The notes under the pieces were generated by a model. The model was not told the DNA's origin, ran no database searches, and worked only from the letters and a program-made list of their open reading frames with translations. Made by a program: the position numbers and the translations under genes. This document shows, one piece after another, positions 16,058 through 21,498 of a stretch of DNA of 21,498 bases; the first letter of the stretch is position 1, and every line of letters starts with the position of its first letter. The DNA lies in IMG/VR virus record IMGVR_UViG_3300025122_000193, positions 1 to 21,498 of that record; one strand, given 5' to 3'. The DNA is from a virus.

Positions 16058-17281
16058 CTACCCCATAATAATGGCTTTGCCATTGGGGATTGGTATGCCT
16101 CTTAAAATCCTTTGTAGATTCTCTACCTCAGTTGCTTCCGTCTCAATCAATTTTCCGTATGTCATCGTATCTAACATTTCCTTTAATTCAGTCCGAAGAT
16201 TAGTTTTTTCCTCCCTTCCATTAGACACTAAATCTCCGCCATTTAATGCTAGAGTTGTATCAGCAATTGGGATAGAGTCAAATTTTGATCTAATCAATCC
16301 CAGGACCTCTTTACAGTCTGCTAGGGTATACTGTCTCACCCACTGACGACCTATGCTATTAATACGATTGAACTTTAAGTTACCATATGGTACATTGGAC
16401 AAGTTATTTACGCCGTAAATTGTATCGTCGGTATAAGATGGCTTAAACGGATTCGGATTAAACCCAACACGAAACCATAACTTCAGGGGATTATCTCTAG
16501 TAGGCATTGGAAATATTCTTATCTTGGTTCCCTCCACACGATATGAATAATTAGAACGTCTTACACGATTGGAAAGATCCAGCTGTCCTGCCCGTAATAC
16601 ATCTTCGAATACTGGAAGAACATAAAACACCGTTTCAGGTGTAAAAGACTCAAATGAAAACTCATTATTCAGATAATTTATAGCAGAAGTTGTATCAAAA
16701 AAACGATAAGCTGCTTGAGAAGAAAAGTGATATACGTCCATAATTTTTAATTTGGTTTGTGGCGTATTAAGAGCATTATCAAAAAGCCTGTTTCCATCAG
16801 CGTCCTTGAGATCTTCGTAGATATCATAATCCTGGATTCTTGTCCTTAACTGGATTGACCCGCTAACTGTATCGTATGAACCACCAATCCCTGCCTCGGT
16901 TGCATATGGCTCCGCTTGTCTTAATGGAAATTCATGATTTTCACGGGGGAGAAGCTGTTCATAACCGTGTGGACCTATGTTATAGCTTTTTGCATTTCCC
17001 ATATTATCGACACTACCAGATACCGCACTTCCTGTTGGGAACCCCATTAAATTCATTAACTGAGAAGACGCCTGATATTGATTAACAATAGATCCATACT
17101 CTAGTAGCGACTCCTCAAAACATGCCCAGATCTGCTTCTTGGTCAACTCCACACTCAGAATATCATCACCAAGTTTACGCTTAACAAAAGTTACCATTGA
17201 ATCAGCTTCTCCCTGGAAGGCATCATCACTGTCAAAAAAACCAAATGGAGTTGGATTAAGAGTATTTTTAAAATTTACCAC
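16058..17281 (-). CDS. gp13: Neck protein (gp13-like)
   Basis: A 407-residue protein starting at GTG (17281), with CCGGAG 8 nt upstream. The N-terminal helix pair, FVKRKLGDDILSVELTKKQI followed by WACFEESLLEYGSIVNQYQ (residues about 29-67), fits the neck/connector protein family, in which a ...LG...V.LT..Q...A..E.L.Y pattern recurs. A central segment YFVLP-type strand and a YRVEGTKIRIFP region (about 245-260) follow. The last third is helical (ADCKEVLGLIRSKFDSIP), ending with NGKAIIMG. T4 gp13 (309 residues) sits between portal and gp14. This gene opens the 13-14-15 run and follows a terminator and a candidate promoter, so it probably heads a transcription unit. Confidence 0.8.
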   Translation of the reverse strand: MVNFKNTLNPTPFGFFDSDDAFQGEADSMVTFVKRKLGDDILSVELTKKQIWACFEESLLEYGSIVNQYQASSQLMNLMGFPTGSAVSGSVDNMGNAKSYNIGPHGYEQLLPRENHEFPLRQAEPYATEAGIGGSYDTVSGSIQLRTRIQDYDIYEDLKDADGNRLFDNALNTPQTKLKIMDVYHFSSQAAYRFFDTTSAINYLNNEFSFESFTPETVFYVLPVFEDVLRAGQLDLSNRVRRSNYSYRVEGTKIRIFPMPTRDNPLKLWFRVGFNPNPFKPSYTDDTIYGVNNLSNVPYGNLKFNRINSIGRQWVRQYTLADCKEVLGLIRSKFDSIPIADTTLALNGGDLVSNGREEKTNLRTELKEMLDTMTYGKLIETEATEVENLQRILRGIPIPNGKAIIMG

Positions 17282-17307
17282 TAAAAATCTCCGGGAGCAG
17301 ATACAAC

Positions 17308-17318
17308 AATAAATATGG
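17308..17318 (-). promoter_or_regulatory. Candidate late promoter before neck genes
   Basis: The minus strand reads CCATATTTATT, about 27-37 nt before the gp13-like GTG start and just after the terminator at 17342-17378. It shares ATATTTATT with the sites at 13961 and 19294. Confidence 0.4.
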
Positions 17319-17341
17319 AGACGAAAGAAGAGATGCTTGAA

Positions 17342-17378
17342 AGAAAAAGAAACCGCTCATAACAGGCATATGAGCGGT
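17342..17378 (-). terminator. Rho-independent terminator after small paralog A
   Basis: ACCGCTCATA and TATGAGCGGT form a perfect 10-bp stem with a 7-nt loop, followed by TTCTTTTTCTT. It is placed between the stop of the 184-residue protein gene and the candidate promoter of the neck genes. Confidence 0.85.
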
Positions 17379-17422
17379 CTCAAATTTAAACTTAAGCGTA
17401 CACCATTGATTGAAGCTATGGC

Positions 17423-17977
17423 CTAACCAGGCCGAGATGTTTCACCGGCGCCGTTTCGTTTGATGTTGAATGATCCACTACCGCCCAGGTAAATGTAATT
17501 CATTCCATCACATAAGAAGTATGCACTTTGACCTGCAATGAAGTGGGCATCGGCGGGGGTTTGTTGGCCTTCATCTGCGATAAACTCAAACTGGCTTCCC
17601 ATGGAATTGCTCAGTTCTGACAATGTGGCCCCCGGGTGCGTGAGGTGGCTTCCGGACGGGATGCAGATTGTAGCATGTCCATCGCCGGCATTGGATGCCG
17701 TCAATAGCAATCCGCCGACCGCAAGACCCCTACCAAAACTGGAAGTCTGTATCTTGACAGTGAAAGTAGAACCAGCGTGAAGTGTGGCTGTTGGAAATGC
17801 GATTAGTTGGGTGTAATGGCCAGAACCGGTTGCATTGATTGTGGTCAGACCTGGCATTAGAGTCCCAGACGCACTCTGGATTTCATGCGGTATGTAAGAC
17901 GGCGCAGATTCAAATTCGATACCTGAACCAGCAGATGTCACCAATCCCTTTTTAGCAGTATATTTAATTTTTGGCAT
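17423..17977 (-). CDS. Small structural-type protein, paralog A (possible decoration protein)
   Basis: A 184-residue protein. The ATG at 17977 is chosen because AAAGGAGAAAGATC immediately precedes it. A longer in-frame start at 18010 lacks this. The N terminus MPKIKYTAKKGLVTSAGSG is paralogous to the protein at 18105-18311. The rest is Gly/Ser/Thr/Ala-rich and probably beta-structured (HYTQLIAFPTATLHAGSTF, then a C-terminal GQSAYFLCDGMNYIYLGGSG). It has no signal peptide or membrane segment. The composition, its location after the capsid gene and the strong ribosome site suggest a virion surface or head decoration protein, but the family is not recognised. Its own terminator and upstream candidate promoter suggest high independent expression. 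Confidence 0.85.
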   Translation of the reverse strand: MPKIKYTAKKGLVTSAGSGIEFESAPSYIPHEIQSASGTLMPGLTTINATGSGHYTQLIAFPTATLHAGSTFTVKIQTSSFGRGLAVGGLLLTASNAGDGHATICIPSGSHLTHPGATLSELSNSMGSQFEFIADEGQQTPADAHFIAGQSAYFLCDGMNYIYLGGSGSFNIKRNGAGETSRPG

Positions 17978-18052
17978 GATCTTTCTCCTTTTGAGTCTGC
18001 ATGCTCCCACACCCGCCGGCAGGATCGGCTGATCATATGGTCATGGGTCTTG

Positions 18053-18070
18053 CTTATAAGTATTTATGCC
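18053..18070 (-). promoter_or_regulatory. Candidate T4-like late promoter before paralog A
   Basis: The minus strand reads GGCATAAATACTTATAAG. ATAAATACT is the closest match in the window to the T4 late element TATAAATA(CT). It lies about 76-93 nt before the start codon, giving a long leader that resembles the leader of paralog B. Confidence 0.5.
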
Positions 18071-18104
18071 GGTATGAATCTACCTACATTAATTCATGAT
18101 TTTA

Positions 18105-18311
18105 TTATGGACCTGCAGCTGTAATAGCAGCATTGGTGAACGCAGTCCCGGTTAGTGTGATGCACTTACCGCTATCCGCAGCCGTTAGTGAGTCAGTCGA
18201 AGTTATCGACTTCCTGGTATATTTCTGTCCCGACATGTCGCCCTGCAGGTTCATACCGCTTCCAACAGACTGAACTAATCCTTCTTGGGGTGTATACGTA
18301 ACTTGTGGCAT
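18105..18311 (-). CDS. Small protein, paralog B (shortened copy)
   Basis: A 68-residue protein starting at ATG 18311, directly after AAGGAGAAAGATT. An upstream in-frame ATG at 18347 lacks this site. Residues 1-20 match paralog A at M, P, YT, GLV, S and GSG, about 11 of 20 identical. The remainder, SITSTDSLTAADSGKCITL then TGTAFTNAAITAAGP, resembles the beginning of a beta-rich domain that stops abruptly at tandem TAA TAA codons. It may be a truncated duplicate or a true short structural protein. The leader shares several blocks with that of paralog A, which argues that gene and regulatory region were duplicated together. Confidence 0.75.
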   Translation of the reverse strand: MPQVTYTPQEGLVQSVGSGMNLQGDMSGQKYTRKSITSTDSLTAADSGKCITLTGTAFTNAAITAAGP

Positions 18312-18384
18312 AATCTTTCTCCTTATTTGTTCCCATGCTTTTAGCACATCGGGAAACTCAATTGATCATGTAAACCAGACCCAT

Positions 18385-18400
18385 GGATAAGTATTCACTC
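18385..18400 (-). promoter_or_regulatory. Candidate late promoter before paralog B
   Basis: The minus strand reads GAGTGAATACTTATCC just after the stop of the coiled-coil gene and about 75-90 nt before the paralog B start. It shares AATACTTAT with the paralog A site. Confidence 0.45.
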
Positions 18401-18404
18401 TATT

Positions 18405-18734
18405 TTATCCAAAAACTTTAAGAGCCCATGTAAAAAGGCCCATTGCGACCTGAACGGCGGCAAATATCGTGATTGCCTTGGTCTTGAACGTCTTTAACTC
18501 TTCCACCTCAGCAACCAACTCTTTCAATTGTGTGGGGGAACAAACATCATCGATCTTTTCCTTCCATACCTTGAGCTCATCGACCTTGTCTTCCTTAACT
18601 TGCATCTTGGCGAATTCCTGTTTGAGATGCTGGATTTCGTCCTTAAGACCCGATATACCCTCCGAGAGCCGCTCAAGCTCCTGTAGGACTAATCTGGAAT
18701 ACTCATTCCAACCGTTTTGATTTTCATCAGGCAT
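18405..18734 (-). CDS. Coiled-coil protein with C-terminal membrane segment
   Basis: A 109-residue protein from ATG 18734, starting MPDENQNGWNEYSRLVLQEL. An alternative ATG at 18752 is also in frame, but GAGGAG lies between them and fits the 18734 start. Residues about 10-85 are a long heptad-like coiled coil (LERLSEGISGLKDEIQHLKQ; later VEELKTFKTK). Residues about 87-108 form a hydrophobic segment (AITIFAAVQVAMGLFTWALK) ending VFG. This is the layout of XhlA/holin-associated and other small phage membrane proteins. A function in lysis is possible but unproven. It overlaps the stop of the PAS-domain gene by 8 nt (ATGCCTGA), so the two are translationally coupled. Confidence 0.88.
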   Translation of the reverse strand: MPDENQNGWNEYSRLVLQELERLSEGISGLKDEIQHLKQEFAKMQVKEDKVDELKVWKEKIDDVCSPTQLKELVAEVEELKTFKTKAITIFAAVQVAMGLFTWALKVFG

Positions 18735-19290
18735 TCTGAATTTTCTCCTCATCCAGCATTTTTTTCAATCTACTGGCACTTAATCCACTCGAAGCTTCAT
18801 TCCTGATGTCTTGTAAGTTGGCACCAGAATCCAAAAGTTCAAGAATTGTTTCCAAACAACGAAGCATGATTGAATTCGAGGTGACATCCCAAGCCATTCC
18901 CAAAACGCCCAATGAATTACCGGAATCATCTTCACGAGGAACTAGCTTACACCAAAGAAGCCGGCTCTCATATTCGACAAAATAAGTTACCGCCTTTCCT
19001 GAAAGTGCTAATTGGTGTTTTTTCACTGCTTCATCGCAAAGGATGGGACACTTGAACATTTCCCCCAAATTTTTTGGTTCATCACACGCAAATGCATTCC
19101 CTCGTTTGGAAAGCACAGCGTGATCATTTCCCACCGACCACATGGTCACAGGAACAGGAAAGTTAGAGAAAAAACCCTCAAACATCTTAAGGTCTCTTTT
19201 CAATTGATCATCTCGGGTATTCAATTGATCACATAATGCATGCAATCGTTCAATGTTCTTGCTTTTACTCTTTTTGGAAGGTGGTTTCAT
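18727..19290 (-). CDS. PAS-domain protein
   Basis: A 187-residue protein from ATG 19290. A longer frame to 19344 would start inside the capsid terminator and is rejected. Residues 1-12 are very basic. Residues 13-35 form a short coiled coil, and residues about 37-137 look like one PAS fold. The visible pattern is FEGFFSNFPVPVTMWSV, a strand with VLSKRGN, NLGEMF, KKHQLALSGKAVTYFVEYES, LLWCKLVPRED and GVLGMAWDVT. The C-terminal 50 residues are helical. PAS domains sense small ligands, redox or partners. No kinase, cyclase or DNA-binding domain is attached. No clear Shine-Dalgarno precedes the ATG, so initiation may be weak or leaderless. It lies between the capsid terminator and the coupled membrane protein gene. 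The PAS call is by pattern only. Confidence 0.8.
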   Translation of the reverse strand: MKPPSKKSKSKNIERLHALCDQLNTRDDQLKRDLKMFEGFFSNFPVPVTMWSVGNDHAVLSKRGNAFACDEPKNLGEMFKCPILCDEAVKKHQLALSGKAVTYFVEYESRLLWCKLVPREDDSGNSLGVLGMAWDVTSNSIMLRCLETILELLDSGANLQDIRNEASSGLSASRLKKMLDEEKIQNA

Positions 19291-19293
19291 AAG

Positions 19294-19305
19294 AATAAAT
19301 ATAAG
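19294..19305 (-). promoter_or_regulatory. Candidate late promoter abutting PAS gene start
   Basis: The minus strand reads CTTATATTTATT, ending 3 nt before the PAS gene ATG and just after the capsid terminator. If it acts as a -10-type element, transcription would start at or near the ATG, giving a leaderless message. Confidence 0.3.
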
Positions 19306-19314
19306 ATTCAAAAC

Positions 19315-19349
19315 AAAAAAAAGCGGGATGCCAAAAAATGGCATCCCGC
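19315..19349 (-). terminator. Strong Rho-independent terminator after capsid gene
   Basis: GCGGGATGCCA and TGGCATCCCGC form a perfect 11-bp stem with a T5 loop, followed by TTTTTTTT. It begins 24 nt after the capsid stop codon, the clearest terminator in the window. Confidence 0.95.
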
Positions 19350-19373
19350 AAAAATAAACTAAACCTAAAAGAT

Positions 19374-21350
19374 CTAGATAATATTGAGATTCAACACCGT
19401 AACAGTACCGTAGAAGTCAGACCGAACCATCTTCTTACCGTATCGAGTCATAACACCCTTACGCGGGGTGAAATCCTCCGGAGCGAAGATCGTTGGAGTA
19501 ACAATAAGCGGTACATATGGAGCGTAGACATAGCCTGTCTCCAGATAACTTCCGCCTTTATAGCCGACCAGTACCTTATTCCGTGGGAAATAAGGATCCT
19601 TGTAAACAGTAAAGCGATTGCTAAGTGTACCAACCTTCTCAGCACCGAGTGTAAACGGTTGACCAACCTGACCATCACCATCGAGGGTATAAGCCGGCCG
19701 ATAGAGAACCGATGCCTCCAACATAGTCGCAACATCAGGAGAAACTACAATGAAATTGGCCGAACCGCGCAATGTCAATCGATGAATCTCATTTGCCACA
19801 TCAATGATGGTCTCCACCAGGGTCTCATACCACTCACGAACCGTACCAGCAAATGATGGACCACTCATTAGTGAATCGCTCTTGCCTGCCTCTGCCCCAG
19901 TTTCCCGATTGACAAACTTACCGGGGGCACGAGACCAATAGCGATTAGTTTTAGCCTGCATAAGAAGGTCATTCAGGATCTCACGATCAATCTCTAGAGC
20001 AATCTGCTCGGACAAGATCTGTGTAAGCTCAACTTCTGCATCCAAACTATGATAGGCATTCAAGTCCTGTGCTAACTCTGGCGACCAACGAGCACGTAGT
20101 TTACGCGTGACAGCTGTAACGGCTAACGATTCAATCTTGATATCAATCTCAGGAATTACCGGAGATGGATTCGTAGCAAAATTGGACTCGAAAGTCGGAA
20201 TTGTCAGAGTACTACCGTCTGCCTGTGCGCTCAATGCCGGATCGATTGGGAACGAAATCTCACAACTATTAAATGCGCCAGCTCCCTCAGTTCCTTGAAC
20301 TGCATTTCCTGAACAAATCATCAACATGACCGTATCCGCTGCCGAAGTATTGGCCAATGCATCGGGTGTAAAGGTTGATGTATTAGCATCCCATTTCCCT
20401 ACACGATTGAGTCGACGCACATTCAGGATGTTTCTAGACTGTTGCATAATCGGTCCAACCACGCTGGTCGAATTATTGGTAACAGATGAAACCCATTTCA
20501 ATCCTGTGCCGACATTCGCGTCCGGGCCGGTGGTTGACGCATTGTAAAGAGCAAAATTCTTGGGCAACGTAAAATCAGCAGACTGAGCATTGGATCCTGT
20601 CAGGCCTGTAGTTTTAATAAAACATGCAATATAGGACGCCGCAGTGTTACCACCCCCAGCAGTCTCAATCCGATTGACCAATTGAGGATCGAATTGGATC
20701 AACTGACCATCGGTTCCAGTGGCATGTAGAAATCTAGCAGTCGTCGGTCCAGTCTGAAAAGTGTTCGTACCCCCATATGCACCAGAGGCCAATAGGTCTT
20801 GAACATTGTATGCCGTTGTACTGACATGTACTCGTGAATAACCAGATCCTGCCAGATTATATTGACCCCCAAGTCCTAATGATCCAGACTGGATGCCTTT
20901 TCCAACAGGCGAATTATAAATTGAGGTACCACTCATATAGGTGGCACTATTAGCAATTGCTGTTCTGTCTGCACCCACCGCCGTGCCGTAAGTGTAATCC
21001 AAATAAAAGAGCAGCCCGGAAGGTAAGCTCATCGGTTGGATGGAAACCAGCTCATTAGCAATCAAGCCACCAAAAACCCGACGCACGATCGGGAATGCAA
21101 TATTACTGAATCCCCGTAGATCAGTAGAAGAAGCGGTATTCCCACCGCCGGTAGAAACAGAACTCTGTTCCCTCAATAACTGGCTGGCTTGATTCTCGAG
21201 AAGCCGAGACATATTCTCGCGATGTACACCGGTCATTCCACGAAGAAGTCCGGTCCGGCTCCATTTCTCGATCAACCGGCGATTTTGGGTGCCCAGATGC
21301 CGTTGCCGGATACCCTCGGTAAGTTGTTCAAGTGAAAAATTGTTAGACAT
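19374..21350 (-). CDS. gp23: Major capsid protein (gp23-like)
   Basis: A 658-residue capsid protein, longer than T4 gp23 (521). N-terminal features shared with the family are LIEKWSRTGLLRGM and RLLENQASQLLRE (residues about 26-61), then FPIVRRVFGGLIANELVSIQ and PMSLPSGLLFYLDYTYG near 90-125. The C-terminal core has RFTVYKDPYFPRNKVLVGYK, VYAPYVPLIVTPTIFAPEDF and GVMTRYGKK. A probable prohead-protease site (L-x-E type) is LLRE ending at E61, close to the T4 cut after residue 65 (inference). The ATG at 21350 has AAGGAG with suitable spacing. It follows the probable scaffold gene and ends at a strong terminator, as expected for the most abundant virion protein. Central insertions rich in Gly/Ser/Ala (residues about 150-300) explain the extra length. 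Confidence 0.97.
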   Translation of the reverse strand: MSNNFSLEQLTEGIRQRHLGTQNRRLIEKWSRTGLLRGMTGVHRENMSRLLENQASQLLREQSSVSTGGGNTASSTDLRGFSNIAFPIVRRVFGGLIANELVSIQPMSLPSGLLFYLDYTYGTAVGADRTAIANSATYMSGTSIYNSPVGKGIQSGSLGLGGQYNLAGSGYSRVHVSTTAYNVQDLLASGAYGGTNTFQTGPTTARFLHATGTDGQLIQFDPQLVNRIETAGGGNTAASYIACFIKTTGLTGSNAQSADFTLPKNFALYNASTTGPDANVGTGLKWVSSVTNNSTSVVGPIMQQSRNILNVRRLNRVGKWDANTSTFTPDALANTSAADTVMLMICSGNAVQGTEGAGAFNSCEISFPIDPALSAQADGSTLTIPTFESNFATNPSPVIPEIDIKIESLAVTAVTRKLRARWSPELAQDLNAYHSLDAEVELTQILSEQIALEIDREILNDLLMQAKTNRYWSRAPGKFVNRETGAEAGKSDSLMSGPSFAGTVREWYETLVETIIDVANEIHRLTLRGSANFIVVSPDVATMLEASVLYRPAYTLDGDGQVGQPFTLGAEKVGTLSNRFTVYKDPYFPRNKVLVGYKGGSYLETGYVYAPYVPLIVTPTIFAPEDFTPRKGVMTRYGKKMVRSDFYGTVTVLNLNII

Positions 21351-21387
21351 TTGATATCTCCTTAATATTAATTTGAGTTAAAATCGA

Positions 21388-21498
21388 TTACTTGTCCTTG
21401 TTAAGTCCTGCAAGAACCGCCCATCGATCTACCTCATTTCCACTCTTGGCCGGAGATGCCGACCGGATTGATCTGGAAGATGAACCGAGCGTCCTAGC
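21388..21498 (-). CDS. Probable prohead core (scaffold) protein, C-terminal fragment
   Basis: The last 36 codons of a gene entering from the right edge, ending in TAA 37 nt before the capsid ATG. The peptide is serine/arginine-rich (RTLGSSSRSIRSASPAK) and finishes EVDRWAVLAGLNKDK. In T4 the gene just before 23 is 22, the main scaffold, whose product is digested during head maturation. The identity here is inferred from position. A prohead protease or other head protein is not excluded. Confidence 0.6.
   Translation of the reverse strand, partial: ARTLGSSSRSIRSASPAKSGNEVDRWAVLAGLNKDK

Noticed and set aside
17978-18010. 11-residue N-terminal extension of paralog A
   Set aside because: A strong ribosome site lies immediately before the internal ATG at 17977, and only the shorter form aligns with paralog B.
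19291-19344. N-terminal extension of the PAS protein (start at 19344)
   Set aside because: The extension is encoded by the capsid terminator stem-loop and its poly-T tail. A hydrophobic signal-like segment results only from the T-rich DNA.
19338-19856. 172-codon plus-strand frame opposite the capsid gene
   Set aside because: It starts inside the capsid terminator and mirrors the well-supported capsid coding sequence, with no ribosome site.

Overview
The window is a late structural-gene block of a tailed, contractile-tail phage of the T4 superfamily (Caudoviricetes, myovirus type). The evidence is a gp23-type major capsid protein, gp13/gp14/gp15-type neck and tail-completion proteins, gp18-type sheath, gp19-type tube, a gp26-family hub protein and a 1488-residue tape measure. 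Sequences differ strongly from T4, and the sheath (1091 aa versus 659 in T4) and tape measure (versus 590 for T4 gp29) are far larger. This suggests a distant, perhaps environmental, T4-like phage with a long tail. The host cannot be read from the window. Every supported gene is on the minus strand, so transcription runs from high to low coordinates. Base composition is moderately AT-rich (about 43% G+C by eye).

Layout in transcription order. Head: the C-terminal 36 residues of a probable prohead core protein (21388-21498), then the capsid gene (19374-21350), closed by a strong terminator (19315-19349). Accessory block: a PAS-domain protein (18727-19290), a translationally coupled coiled-coil protein with a C-terminal membrane segment (18405-18734), and two small paralogous proteins with similar leaders (18105-18311 and 17423-17977), followed by a terminator (17342-17378). 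Neck/tail completion: gp13-like, gp14-like and gp15-like genes (17281 down to 14014), tightly packed. Tail: two tandem full-length sheath paralogs (10656-13931 and 7338-10613), then one tail tube gene (6781-7269) with its own terminator. Hub/tape-measure block: gp26-family protein (5795-6655), an overlapping +1-frame ORF that may be reached by frameshifting at a T7 run, a small unknown gene, the tape measure (726-5192), an acidic repeat protein (370-708), and an unrecognised gene running off the left edge (1-395).

The genes act together in virion assembly: capsid shell, neck closure of the filled head, tube and sheath, and the length-determining tape measure with probable chaperones. Relative to T4 the order is rearranged: 22-23 precede 13-14-15-18-19, and no terminase (16/17) lies between 15 and 18. 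A recurring coding-strand motif, roughly [AG]T[AG]AATA[CT]TTA[TC], lies before many transcription-unit starts and is a candidate T4-like late promoter. The most unusual items are the sheath duplication, the PAS plus membrane coiled-coil pair inside the capsid/neck region, the duplicated small-protein genes, and the possible frameshift upstream of the tape measure. There is no gene-free stretch over 300 bases, and I saw no tRNA, rRNA, CRISPR array or insertion sequence.
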